A stretch of DNA of 64,000 bases from Mugil cephalus. Lineage: Eukaryota; Chordata; Actinopteri; Mugiliformes; Mugilidae. Made by a program: the position numbers and the translations under genes. The DNA lies in NCBI RefSeq assembly GCF_022458985.1, contig NC_061779.1, forward strand, positions 18,273,001-18,337,000, given 5' to 3'. Within the stretch, counting starts at the first letter, position 1, and each line of letters begins with the position of its first letter. The notes under the pieces were generated by a model. That model did no database searches and was not told where the DNA came from. It saw only the letters and a list, made by a program, of their open reading frames with translations. Of this stretch, positions 48,280 through 61,897 are shown piece after piece.

Positions 48280-50754
48280 TTAGTTGCCGGTGTGCTCTAC
48301 AGCACTGCTGCTGCTGCTGATGCCCAGGTAGGTGGCTGCCTTCTCCACAGCTCCTTGGAGTGGGACGATGACGCTGTCAAGGGAGCCTTTGATGGTGTTG
48401 ATCTGATCAGAATCAAGGTTCTGGTAAACATAGTAGAGAGAACCACAAACCAAAACAAGGAGCAGGAGCTTGAGCAACAGGGACAAGAAGCCTCGTCGGA
48501 CTGGTGCTTTGCTTGAGGTGATGTGCGGCCGTGAGAAAGACTCAGAATAAGTGCGGCTCTCTGTGTGGATGCTCTGTTGGACACGGGACTCGTCCAACCA
48601 GTATTCACTTGGTTTTACCGGTCGACCGGCTGCGCCTCTGATCGGACGCCTGCAGGATGCACTGATTGGAGAAACAATGCAACTTTTAGGTCAAATTGAA
48701 AACATACTTAATTCAAGGTCCACTAACCACATTTTTCCATATCTTACAACTGCAGCTGACTCCTTTTCAGAAAATCAACTTTGCTCAATCATCACAAAGT
48801 TGATGCATCTGATGCCAAAGATTAAACCTGAAAGGAGGGTTTGTCATGTTCAAATATAAACTAGCTCAAGCTACCACTGCTGCCGAAGACAATTAAATGC
48901 AGTTGAAATATCTGAAAAAAAAAAGAAGCTAAAAACGTTTTGCAATATTTCAAAGTGCATGATTCACCTGAATGACTCAGTGTAAGCATCTCAACACAAG
49001 GAGAATAAATGTATTTAAATATCAAGCTTACCTGAGGCCTGTTGGTGTGCTTATTTCATTGGCAAGGATATCTTCAACAACACTCTTGCTGGCCTTCTTA
49101 GGAGTCTCCTCAACAGTAATTTCCTCCACTACCTGTGATTGTGATATAATACACGTTCATACCAGACTGCCATTCGTAATCTTAGTGATTAGAAGATAGT
49201 TTTAATGTGTGGCTCACCTTAACTTGTCGTCTGCTGCTGGTTCTGAGGGTGACTGGTGTTTTCCCTCTGCTCCTCACAGGCTTCTCCACCACAGGAATTG
49301 GCTCTGGTTCAGGGGTGGCGAGCTCCTCTGAAAACACAGTTCATGCAAACGCAGCAGGATTATGGTGAGATTAACCCTAATGCAATTTATATCTGCAACT
49401 TGTTGAATAAAACAAAACATGTTCTATAAAAACATGGGCATATTTATTCCATGTTATTTTGTTCTGGTAGAATACAAACAAAACACAGTAATGCGCTCAG
49501 GCCTCACCATCTTCTTTGTCACTGTACTGGTCAGAATTTGTGTTGCCGTTCTGGTTACTGTCCACCTTGGGGAGAGCTGTGACATCAGTAGGAGCTTCAG
49601 GTTCTGCTGGGGGCTGGTCCAGAAGCTTCTGCAACTTCTTCTCATACAACTTACGGGTAGACACTGAATAGAGAGAGAAAACAGGATGTCCCTTATCACG
49701 TGATACATGCAGTTGCGCTTCAGTGAGCTGTATTTATAGATATACATTAAAAGGTTTGTGCTTCCCATACAATCGCAAGGAAGATGCTTCATGAGTTACT
49801 TAGAATCAAACTAATAACAGACGTTTAAAGCGCAGTCTGAACATGAAAATGCTTGAAGTTTGACTTATAATTATAAAACTGAAAACTGATTAAAAAGATC
49901 CTTAAAAGAAATTATTTGCAATGCACTTTCATTCATATCTATTAGTTATTATTATATATATATAATCTTATTATATTTTACTTACCTCATTGCCAAATTT
50001 GCACCCAAATGTATATATTGTACACATTATTGAGTCATTGCACTACTCATCACCAGGTGTGTGTGTTCTTTTTCCCATTTATTTCATGTATATATTTGTT
50101 CCAATTTATTTATCTTATTTTGTACTCAGATTTATGTTGTTTACACTGCATGCCCTTAATTAACCCCCTGGAAACAAATAAAGTTTTCCGTTATATATAT
50201 TACCAAAGGGTTTCACAGAAGATTGAGGGATGTGCTCAGGGACTCACCAACAATGGGTCCTGAGTCCACTCCGTGCTTCGCCAGCTGTTGTCTTAAATCT
50301 TCATCAGTGAGCTCTGTCACCTCCACCTCCTCTGTGCGAGGCTTATCTGTCTTTTTGGTGGCTTTCTGCAAAATTATTATTATTACAATAAATCACGATC
50401 TTAAGTAACATCTGTACAAACAGATACACATCGACTTTGATACGACTTAATCTGAGACACGTGAAAATAAATTGGATTTACCGGGGGGAAAAAAAACACA
50501 AAAAAAAAACACAAACTTACTCTTCCAGAGCGACTTTTGTTGGACACCACGGGAGCGGGTAACTCTTCGTCGCTGGAGAAGGTGTCTGCAGGCGGACTCT
50601 TCTTGTTGTTCAGTATGGTCAAGTTCTTCAGATACAACTGCACGTACACTTCTTTCTTGTGCTCTCCGCTGGGAAGCGGCACGTTGTTCGCTGTGAGCTC
50701 ATTCTTCAGTTTATCTTTGGTGAGGACCGACGGGTCTTCGAGAAATTCTGCCAT
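48280..50754 (-). CDS. tmpo: Thymopoietin / lamina-associated polypeptide 2 (LAP2)
   Basis: LAP2 is an inner nuclear membrane protein that binds lamin B and the chromatin factor BAF. Exons on the minus strand are 50521-50754, 50248-50365, 49508-49663, 49218-49327, 49032-49132 and 48280-48649, giving 362 residues. Seen in order: the N-terminal LEM-like domain ([18 protein letters not shown], about 3-48), a linker with KKTDKPR, the LEM domain ([31 protein letters not shown], about 93-133), the GKTPVTLR motif, [11 protein letters not shown], then a single hydrophobic span ([19 protein letters not shown], about 297-315) and a luminal tail of about 45 residues. This matches the membrane-anchored beta/gamma type. 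The long LAP2-alpha exon was not seen in these introns. Two CCAAT boxes lie upstream. Confidence 0.95.
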
Positions 50755-51158
50755 GCCGACTGCTTTTAAAATCGATGCGAGAGTTTTCTTCTTCGCTGCT
50801 TGCAGCTAAGGGAAATTAGCTCGTACGCCGCGCCGCTACGAACAACAACAAGACCGGGGTGAGGGAATCGCGCTGTTGTCAAACAGAAGTGGCGCCTACC
50901 CGCCGCCGATTCAACTAGCAGGACAGAAGCGGTTTATCAAAATAAATGTCCAATTCCGCGTGTTAGCCTCAAAGCAAAAATATCTACAGATAGCTTTTAT
51001 TTTTCGAAAACAGACGCGCGTGTGTTTTCTTTCTGAAACAAATGCAAAAATCTAATTTGATAAGCTGTAAATTGACTAAATTAGCTTAGCTTCAAACCGG
51101 TCCACTTGCTTCTGTCTGTCCGCGGTCGTAACAGGGCCAAACAATATGGAGCGCTGCT

Positions 51159-51196
51159 ATTGGCTGGGACGCCGCAGTGTGCTCGGCTCTGATTGG
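51159..51196 (-). promoter_or_regulatory. tmpo: Paired CCAAT boxes upstream of tmpo
   Basis: ATTGG at 51159-51163 and 51192-51196 reads as CCAAT on the minus strand, 33 bases apart, about 400 bases upstream of the tmpo start in CpG-containing DNA. Paired CCAAT boxes are usual in cell-cycle-regulated promoters; regulation here is inferred. Confidence 0.45.
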
Positions 51197-51209
51197 CCCG
51201 CTATGAATG

Positions 51210-54200
51210 GAACACGAAGAGGCCGTCGCCACAAAGAAACCGCAGGCTATGTGTTTTAGAAGCCTCCTTACATAATTCAGACCGTCGAAATTTTCATTAT
51301 TGTGTCAGTTTACTAACGTGATTGACATAGTTGTTTTATTAAGCAGAAAAAATGCAAGTTTTTCACGCTATATTGAGTCGCATAAAGTGTCGAGGGGACA
51401 CTATTATTGGCGGTTTACCGACTGTGACGAGTACTCGCCTCTGTGCACACTAGACGTTCACGCTGTCGTGTTTATCTGACGGTTTTTGGTCTGATCCTCT
51501 ATAGATAACAAGGATTATCAACTACAAATAATAACTAAAGTGTTTGGCGTTACATAATGGGGCAGCGTATGAATTGCATGTAATCTGCGTCTCCACCAGA
51601 GGAGGGCAGCATTCAGCCACATTTTTCTAAGGAACCGTGGATTTGGCTTATTTAAAGGTTTATGTTGTCCACTGTGTAACTAGCATGCAAAGCATGCAGT
51701 GGTTTAACAGGGAGAGGGGACTGGGCGAAACAGGCACAGGAGAATGTATAAGCATGTGCACAATTCACAAAATAAAAGTGTAAGTTAAGTTAATAAAAGT
51801 TAAGGCAAAGTTTAGATGCATTTAAGAGATATGCACTACAATTGGTTTTATTTTTCATTGATTGACTATTGCTTATCCAGTTGGGATTTGTTGTTTGTAT
51901 CTTTGGTTATGATTATGGACTAAACAAGACAATGAAAAATGGTGATGGGCATTTTCTGGTGACCTGGTAATCAGATTAGTTCAGGTGTCTGGAAAAAGCC
52001 TAATTTTAAGTACTTACTCACAGTTTATACACTAACACAGGGTTAATTGAAAATATACATATAAAATAATCATTAGTTGCATCTACATCTACAGATTAAC
52101 CCACAGACATGGCATTGATTGATCACCTCCTGTCCATCTTGGGTCTCTTGGCATACTGGGCTCTAACACTACCCCCCTTACTGTGGGGACAGTGGTTTGA
52201 GGTGGCACCGTGTGGCTCCCCACCTGTCCTTCAGACCGGCCTCTCTGGGGTTTTCTGGGATGCTGCTGCAGAAACCAAGCAATTGATCCCCGCCTCAGCT
52301 CCAAACCACACTAAAATACAGCACTTCAAGCATAGTTCAGCTTTTCCATAGTGGATTTGCCAATAGAGTGTAAGCGTAAAAAATGTTGAGCCCTTGAGAA
52401 ACACCTCTTAAGCTTTCTTTGTATGTAATTTATACAGAAAATAAGGCACCGGCCAAGAATCATAGAGAGTGCCTCTTTAAGCATAACAGTCGTGGCCTCT
52501 GAAAAATGATCAAAGTCTACTCTTTAATCGTCAACATTCACATTTTCAGAATGAGTTCATTTAAAATGGAACTGCTCCACCTGATGTCGTCCAGTCAGTA
52601 TGTTTGACGACATTTCTTGACGGATGACTGCTAAATTAATCTAGAGAACAAATGAAACAACTGGCCGGAGTAAGACAAAAAAAAATATTTATTCGAAAAT
52701 AACAGGCAGTGTGCAGTTACTTTTAAAAAAGTTGAATTGGCAATTGAGTTTTAAATGATGTTGCATTTGGAAAAGGCGACGCATCTCAAATGAACACAAA
52801 CTCCAACATTCATGTTCTAAAAGAGGATTCTGATCATTTAGAAAAATGTTCAACACAGACTCCTCGGTTGAGTTTATCTTGGATTTTAAGCATTTCTAAA
52901 TCCCTTTTGAGCCAACCACAGAAGTACCTTAGCAAAAGTCAACCTTTACCACCCAGAGAATGTCTGATCCAATTCTACTGACACAACAAAAACACATGCA
53001 GTACTTATGAAATTAATCAATGCTACAAAGTTTCACACTGTGCGATAGCAGACCCTGTCACCTCATGGGCATACATCTGTTCTTTGGTCCAGTTCCTTCC
53101 ATTAAAAAAATATTTTCTTTGATAAAATTCACACCTTTTTTACATACTCGGTTTCATTTTGTAGAGCCACATGCAGCTAAAAAAAAAAAAAAGGTCAGTT
53201 TTCCTGCACTAATCTATCACAACAATCTCTAATCCTCCAAGGATGTTATTACTCGCTGCCAAACTAATTAAGATCAAGTCCTGGGCAGTTTCCTGTGCAA
53301 AGAGGAGGGTAGGATGCGGGCAGCAGGAGCAGCGTATTTCACCGGAGTTGAGATTTGTGTGTCCTGGCCTAGGAACAGCCATCTAGCAAGGCTCGCACAG
53401 TATATTTTCATCTGTTGACAATCCAAACTCTACTTAAAGGACACACACTTAGTTGTAGACATTTCTGTCAGAAGGAAAAATGAGACTGACTCCCTGGCCC
53501 TTGTTGATGCCCATTTGGCCACCTGCCTGTTTGTATCATAAGCACTCCTCCATGTATTTGCATTACTATTATGATTTGGGCTTTCCCGTTTTATTTGGCC
53601 ATTGAGTACAGAGACACACTTGCTCATGTCCTCAGTGAACTTAAAACAAACATTACTCTGTGTGAACTCTCATTTAGTGAATGAAGACTGAGGCACCCAT
53701 GGGGCGTCATGTTGGACGATCCGGCGGGAAACTTACCGTAGGCCATCCATCTCCTTGATATGTGAGGCACTGACATAAAAGGGTCAACGCAAATTTTATC
53801 TGTTAGGGCCACTGAACGCGCCTCTTGTGCAGTAGCTGGTGACCCATTCAGGTGCACTGAATCACAACAGGAGCAACAGCCACGTAGACAAATCACCATT
53901 GCTCATTTGAATGTAGATAAAGGAATAATCATAATAATAATAAGGAAGGAGGGGATGTTGTGACCTTTCGGTCCCAAAGCTGTATCTCCCTAACCAGTAC
54001 TCAGGAGAACCCACAGAACACTTGAGTTTAAGGATGGATGCCGAAAGCTGCCAAAATGCTCAACTCTGCTGTGTCTTTCAGCTCATTGTTTTGGTTGTAT
54101 GCAATTTACCACCCAAAACTGCTCTAAAAGCTCTATTCCCAGACTGCATGTGGACCAGGTTAGCAGGTATTTTGTGAGCATACTAGTGGGTTTTACATTC

Positions 54201-57200
54201 AGTAGTTAGTGTATGCATGCTGCAGCTTTCCAGAACCAATCAAAGGGATGCTGGTGTTGGTCCACATCTGCTTGGGTTTGCTAACCAAATCGACTTTATG
54301 TTGGTTTACAGCCTGTTTTTGCTGCCCTCAAGTGGCCAGTAATTCAAATGATTTACATTAAGGTAGAGCACGTGCTATCGAGCTGCTGTCCAAACACAAT
54401 CGCTAACCCTGCAGTATGTTCTCATGCACGGACCGGCTCCCTCCCAGCAGCGTCTTCAGGGTCTACAACAAAAGGAATTTCTTTCAATTTGAAAAGGGGG
54501 GTTTCTTCAACGAGGCGATACTGCGTTTACGACATGAAAGCTTAATTTTGTTACCCTCAAGAACGACAGACTTGACTTTGTTCATGGTTCATCACCAGGT
54601 AGGCCTTTGTTTGTATGCCTGACATGGCTGAACCGAATGGCCGGTGGCTCACGACTCGAAAGAGAGGGCAACCTCACACAGGTGACTGCCAGACTCTTGA
54701 GTTAACAGGAAAGAAATATTTCCGTGCTTAACTTGGCTGAGACTCTCAACAGACCTGCCTCTGCTTAGTTTTTCTGTCCGCATGGCTGAACACTGGTACC
54801 AGACCAGTATGGGAAGAGCCAAAGGCTTCTCAAAAGACTCCTGTGATGTGTTGGTTGTGACACCGCCATGCCCCTCAACTGTTTCCTCTCTTTCGTGGAT
54901 GCCGGGCCTCTGAGCTCACCGGCCCCTCACTCAAGCGAGGAGTCACCATTTGGGAGCGTCAGCGTTAAGCCAGCCTAATGAATGAGAAGTAGACAATCAA
55001 CAGAGACTCAGCAGCACCCGTAGGCGCATGTGCCAGATCAGGGAATATGCCAACAGCTCAGTGCGTTCAGCGTTTTATTGCAGTCGTTGGCAGGACTCAA
55101 GCTCAATTTTCAATTAGGTACCAAAAAAGAAGAGGGAGTGGATTTTATCAAAGCTGACAACAAGAGAGCTCTTTGGGGACCTTTGTGTGAGGTGCCTTCA
55201 TAGACTGACATGACTGTGCTTGTAATTTCCGTACTGGCCGATCCGGGGGTTTTCTGGTGTCGAGTTATTCTAAGTAATAGGTCTCAGCTCTGCATCTGCT
55301 GCAGCCAAGACAAACCTGGTATTTCAGCTGATATGTTCTTATCTGTTCAATCTTGAAAATGGAAACCGTCGGGCCTCGTGGTGTCTCGCTGGCTGGATGA
55401 ACTGTTCTTCAGCTGGCCCTGCATCAGAACTACGGTGCATCATGTGGAAAAAGCACTTGTCGTCATGTTTACTGTTCTTCCAGGAGGTCGTCTCGATGGT
55501 TCGGCTCCTGCAGCAGCTCATAGTTTTGGGTAGTAAAACACCGGGGGCCTATCGATGCTCTGAAGCCTCACAGCGTGGCTCATCCGTGCCAGCGGTGAAG
55601 GACAAATGTGCCAAAGTCTGCTGGGTTTGGCTCTTTTCTCACCCCCTGGCGTCCAACACCGATGTATCCAGCTGAGGTACAATAATTTGACACCTCTTAA
55701 GCAGCTGGACCCTTTAGCGTGACAACCACTGCTTTGTTTTATATTCCTGCGTATTTTGAACGCAATAAAAAATTACAGTCAGCAACATCTAAACTGTGTT
55801 TTTATCCACTTTGGACTTCTGCCCCTCCCCACCCCCTTCAATCTCCTTTATCCCTCCCTTTCCTATGTGGGATTTAACGTACACTTTGTGGTAACCTTGC
55901 TAAGTTATCAGTTTTTTCTATGTTCTCTCACACTGAATAAAGGCTTGTTTCTCTGTGCCTGCTTGTTAAGACTTCAAGGACAGCTCCCTCCATCTGGTAT
56001 TAAGTATTCCTGGTGCCAGTGTCGGGTTAACTGACACTCCTGCACTTAAACTAATGGCAGCGAGCAGTCATCTCCCAAGAGGTGCTCACCTTGGAAAAAA
56101 TCACCCAGCTCCCTCATCCCCAATCATAGTGGTGCACTCGCCACCCACTGAATGAAACCATGGGCATGAAAAGACGGATTGTTTCACCATTCAGGCATAT
56201 ATGAGGGCAAATGAAAACATGTAATACGCATGTCCTGTCTTGGATTTGCTCACCTCCCGAGTTCAATGAGACGTTGAGAAGTGGGGAGAAGTGGAGCAGC
56301 GTGCAAACAGAAAACGTCAGAGTCAGCGAATCATCATTAATAAAACATCTTCATTAGGACGGAAAACATGCAAGCTGGAGTAAAAAACAGCGGCTACACG
56401 CGGCACGAAAGGCAAATGCTTTAAAAACATGCCGTCAGCTAGGTAGCACCGCAGACAACTAATTTGCCTACGTCATTTTTCACTCGTGGCTTTTTCCAGC
56501 AAACAAGCTTCTAAAAATCAACCTACGACATTTTTCATCAATGAAAATAATCAGTTCTGTTCACCACTGATGAACAAAGCGCCTTTTAGTTTTTTTTTTT
56601 TCGCCCGATATGATTGTTGATCACTGTACTGAGCTACACAGAGTTTATAGAGTAGGGCAGACCAGAGTCTCATTCGTCATTTTCCATGTTTCCATTTTCA
56701 GTTTGAAGTTAGGTAATGAAATCAGATGCACTGGCAAAAGTAGTCACACAGTTATTCATTTTTTTTCTTCTAAATAGGCCACAGGTCCAATCAGTTTCTT
56801 TCCACGTGTAGCTGTACAGCACGACAATCACCCCCCCACCATCTCATGTTACTACAATTAGTTTGCATGTCCTTCGAAGACAGACTATTTCCATCCTTGC
56901 TGCAACATAAATATCTTGTACAGGTGAGTCAAAGAGAAGCACCTCTCAGACCACAGGAGCGCAGCATCACCGCCCGTCCTCCTCTGAACCCCCTTCTCAA
57001 TGGAAACCTAAACAGCTTTTTAAGAATGAAGAGGGTTTTCAGTTTGTTGCTAAATATAGGCCAGCCGGGTGGGAGGCGGCAGGTTCCAGAGCCATTTTCA
57101 ACAAAGATGAGCCCCAGGTCCTGCCCAGGACCCGGCGGGTGGCGGCTGCCGGTGGTCCGCCTTTCTCTTATGCACCGGCTCTTAAGTAAACACTGCAATC

Positions 57201-59270
57201 CTGCGGTCAGCTACAGCGTGGCAACGAGCGAAAGGACTCACTGTGCAGTTGCACACTGCTGTGGTGTGTTGTCTCCTCTGGCTCACTCAGCCCTGGCCCC
57301 TCCCCGTCACAGAGGCCTGGGCAGGGGTCGAGGGCCAGCGACAGACCTTGATGTGTGAATCCAGGATCCTGCTGGGAACTCCTGGTGGGGGCAGTGTTGG
57401 TCTTCATCATCTGGTCCCTTCTGACGGGACGTTTCTGAAAATCGGAAAATAAATAAATAAATAATCTAAATTAAGAACATTGTCAGGTTTACCGACATTA
57501 CGCTCTCGTTATGTTCACTCGCAGTGACAGTGAAACCAAAATCAAGGAGTATCTCCAACATTAACAAAGCATGATCCACTTACACTATAATGAACCAGTA
57601 TCTCGTTGCATGTCAAAGCCAAATACTTCCTAAGTTGGAGTACGGTCAGTGGAAGTAATTTCTACAGTGAAAACATGCCATTTAGTGTTTTTCACATTCA
57701 AAAGTTTAGTCTGTTAAGGAATAACAGTCTGAAATATCAGATTCAATCAGGAAATATCTTCGTGCTTTTATCAGAGGGGCAGGATAATATGCCATTAATC
57801 ATCAGCATCGTATCCAATAAAGTGCCAGATTAATCAGCACAGAAGGAAAACTGACAGCCCCCGTCCTTATCCACTGAGGAAAATAAGGGGCAACAGGTAA
57901 GCCTTTATCCATTGAGCTCTGTTCCAGTGTTGCTCTCCTATACATGGAGATCATAATTTCGGGAGTCTCAGTGGCTACCTGTAAGGACCACAGGGGTGGC
58001 AAATAGCAGGGCTGCGGCTTTCTGAGCTTCTTAGTGGTGCGAGCAGGAGGATTTACGGTAACTCTCAGACAAGCGTTCACAGCTTGGACTCTTGGCACAG
58101 ATTCGATATTGTCTCTGGCTGAGCATCAAACCCACTGAACCTGAGGTCCAAAAGTACCTACACAAAACCCTCGGATGTTTGAATGATAAATCGCCGACAT
58201 TTAGTGGCAGAACAAAAAATACTGGCCTTGCTGGGGATATCAATTTTAATTTTAATTTAAAGTGAGGGTGCGCACTGTGTGGCTTGATTGACCAGAGATC
58301 GGCTTCTGGTTTAATTGACACGCTCTTCTCTTTCACGGGTGAGGATATGAGTTTTCCTGCAAATTCAGCACAGGTGCAATCAGAGAAAGCAACTCCCGCG
58401 GTGTGAGAGGTGCAGCAGTCGCCGGTGGGGGTGATACTGAATATCAGCTACAATTTAAAGTATATTGACCAAGTTATCTTTGAGTTAATATCCAGCCGTC
58501 TGGGACGCACAGTTTATTGCTCTGTGTAACTAGACCTCCTCCCTGTACCTCCTTCAGCCCACCATCGTAACGCACTTCTGGTTTTGATAAAAGAGGAACC
58601 AGCTCCGCGAGATTTCCTGAGAAGCATTCAACGATAAAACCATGTGGCTGCAGAAGGAGTTAATATGTCTGACATACAGAGCACCACAATAGATCAATTC
58701 TGCAATCTGCTCAGCTGAGAAGGATTAATGCCGAATCTGAGGATGTTTTTGAAATCATCTGTATCATTATCCGCTGTGTTACAGTCAGGTAAAAGGATCA
58801 CGCACAAGGCTAAAGCTGTATTTTATTAATGTGCTGACTGCTGATGATGCCAAGAGGTGCTTTACACAGCCGCAGGACTGGATTTAAGGTCAAAGAGGCT
58901 GCACGGAGCCAAACACACCAACCGCCACCCTGGAGAAAAAAGCTACGGTGCTAATATTAGGGGGAAGGCTGATTACAGTGCTACTATTAGGTTCTGGCAT
59001 CGGTGTCGGTCCAAAGTAGGAACGCCCTCAACACTCCTCTTTGGTGTTCATGCCCTCGGTCCTCAATGGCACACTACATGATATTATGAGGAGCCAGACC
59101 AAACATGCCAAGCCAGACCACAGGGTTACTCACAGCCCCTGCACATTCTTTTGAGGCTGAAATGTGACCTGGTCCTATTTTTCAGCAGCTTGTCAGACTC
59201 AGTGTGGCGCAGGGAGGTAAACTAGGAAGGAAAACTGTTGTCACCTTTCTATAGCTCTTACTTTTTCAGA
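51210..59270. other. Gene desert, left part
   Basis: No gene is supported on either strand across about 8 kb. Weak exon-like segments on the minus strand at 53737-53769 and 57347-57434 have fair splice sites but cannot be joined into one frame. A GC-richer patch at 56930-57330 gives overlapping open frames on both strands that look like chance. Confidence 0.4.
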
Positions 59271-59275
59271 CTTAC

Positions 59276-59339
59276 AAGATGGCAGCCTCGGGTGTCAAAA
59301 TGAGACCAGATGGGCGAGTTGGGCAAGCGCCGGCAGTCG
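59276..59339 (-). other. Isolated exon-like segment
   Basis: A 64-nt minus-strand segment has an excellent acceptor (pyrimidine-rich then TGTCCGCAG) and donor (CATCTT|GTAAGT). One frame reads DCRRLPNSPIWSHFDTRGCHL, with three cysteines as in extracellular domains; a second frame is also open. I could not connect it to other exons or name a family. It may be an exon of a long-intron gene or a chance match. Confidence 0.25.
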
Positions 59340-61855
59340 CTGCGGACATGGAAAAGAAAAAGAAAAAAAAAAAAGACAAACTTATAACATCAGTAGCAGA
59401 CAATAAATGGAAATGAGTTTGTTGATGAAATGTTTTAAGCTGACAGACACACGCTGGTAAAGCAATAAGCGTCGTGACCACACGAGCTACGATATGTACC
59501 AGAATGCCACATTTGAGACTGAAATTGAAGTGACAACATAATGATTTGAGGCAAATTCAATGAAAATTGTTGTAGCAGCTTGAGGAAACGGCATGTCCAG
59601 CTGCGTGTGAAATGCTAAAAGCATTGCTTCCCTGGATGAAGTCTACTCCATGTCCAAAAATGTTTTTTCTTTTTCTATTTCCTCCCTCTATACTGTTGGA
59701 AAGAAAGTCCTCGTTGGACACCATCATCAGAAAGTTGGACTGGAAAACACTGTCGGGCATTCAATATGTCCGAGGTTGTCATCAGATGAAGCTCATGTTG
59801 AAAAATGCTTGTTATGACTGCTGCTAACCATATCCACCCACTCCGTGCCCAGCGAGAGGGGACAGAGGAGAGGAAGTCTTTCAGTCAGTCGGGTCATGCT
59901 TGATGGTAGCAGGCTGATAAACACTGCTTTAAGAGGAACTCTGCACACCTCGAATGCTGGGAACACAATGATTGAGACACCTGAGGAGTTTGCCACATTA
60001 AAATTGTGGCAAGTGTCGTTAAAATGTTGGGATGGCTTAAACGTTAACACAAAGACAGTCAACATCATCATCCCCGGTCCCGGGAACCTTCATTGAATCT
60101 CTTATTAGCGTCTGTAAAGTGAAGCTTTTCCTCAAAGTAAAATGTAGGTCTGAAAAATCACCCTTGTCAGACCTCTTAAATTTGCCAAAACATTCCTTGA
60201 GTGGAGAACAAGTGAGCCAATCAAAACTATAATGGCTAGACCAAGAGCTACAACATCATTTTCAAGAAGCATGGCAGAAAATATCACAAAAATGGATCCT
60301 GAATTTATAAGCAATTAAAAGTCATACCAGATATTTAATCATTTACAATTGTTCTGTAATTGCCACTAAAGAATTCTTGGTCTATTTCTTAATGTTACTA
60401 GTCATTATAATTTCCCAGGGCTGGATTCTGCTACTGGAAGAGATGTGGCATTGTAAAAACCAGTTTCCAGTTTAAAGAGCACAAGTGTTGCATAATATGT
60501 ATGATACCTGTTGTACACTATGGATTACTGAGGCGGGTCTTCTTTGCTTCTTCCATCCAAACTAAAGCCGCTTGATTCTGACAATAATAATAAAAAAAAA
60601 GCAAAAATAAGTACATGGTTCTTACGATTCTTGCTGACAATTTCATTGATGCCGCACTCCAAAGTTTAGTCAACTTGGCAGTCAACGTGAGCCTCTGCTG
60701 GCAACATCTTGGCCACTTACCTGCAGGAACAAGAATCCAACTGTTTTCATTTTAAAAATGAAAGACTGCTGATCAGTCCATATGTTGTTTCCAACATGCC
60801 AATACTACCTCTAACTGTAGGCTCCCATCGACCACAAAACCTACACATTCCTCCTCTGGAGCACCGCCACAAAGGCGGCTCACCTCCTCATTGACTAAAA
60901 CGCGCTGTGTGAGTTTTAAAAAGGAATTCCAAGAAACACAGCCAGCTTTACCACTGAAATAGATTTCAATAAATTTTAATTTCCGCAGCCACTTTCCCCC
61001 GGTCTCCAGAACGTAATGAATTAGCAAACAAGAGCCTCAAAAGAATTCCCTCCCATTTCTCTTTGCTCAATGAATTACCGTCGACCACACAAAGAAAACA
61101 AAAGATGGCAAGTTTATTTTTCTGTGGTGGGGCCGTTTCAACATGGCAATTATTCACTGACACCACCTTCAAAGGTACCTCAATCAAAGCTTTCAAGCAC
61201 CACTGATAGTTCTTAGTGGGAACATTACGGCACTGTGTAGCACACTGTCACATCATGATTACTTAAACATTTGTAGATTAGGTCACAGGAAAAAGTAACA
61301 TCTGTTAAGTCTTTGTCTGAGGGAGGTTTTAGTGTTGTCGAGCTGACAGACATGGTGCTTAAAAGTATGATTTCAAGTCAATAATGTGCTGATTATTGTT
61401 GCTTCACAAGTCAATTTACATTATAAAGAGCACAATTAAGAAGAACAGATGTTGACCAAAGAACTCATAACAGTGATTAAGTGAAAATAAATGACAACCT
61501 CATCCGGCTAAAACCACGGTTACAAAGTACTTTGCAGTTACAAAAAATTTGAGGACATAATTAATAATAAAAAAAAAAAAAGGCCGGGGTCGTTAGCAGC
61601 TAGAAGAGGGCAGGAGTCACACGCTGATACAAAACAAACCACAGCCACAGAAAAAGTAAAAAGAGAATAAATCCAGAAAAACAGGACAAATATCATCCAA
61701 AACATATTCTGCCTTAAATGCTAACGACAAGAGAGGTTTACCAGATGTGTGATAGTGTTTTTGTAGTTGCATTTTGTTGCTCTGGAAAAGACAGGCTGAT
61801 TGCAGAAAGTGCATGTGTGTTTGTTTGTGCGAGCCTGTATGACTGTGGGTGTCTG

Positions 61856-61897
<42 letters not shown>

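Noticed and set aside
48551-48859. 102-codon plus-strand open frame across the tmpo last exon
   Set aside because: Antisense shadow of tmpo exon 6 continuing into intron.
56846-57358. 170-codon plus-strand open frame
   Set aside because: It lies in a GC-rich patch with frames open on both strands; Arg/Pro/Leu-rich composition, no homologue recognised, no splice context.
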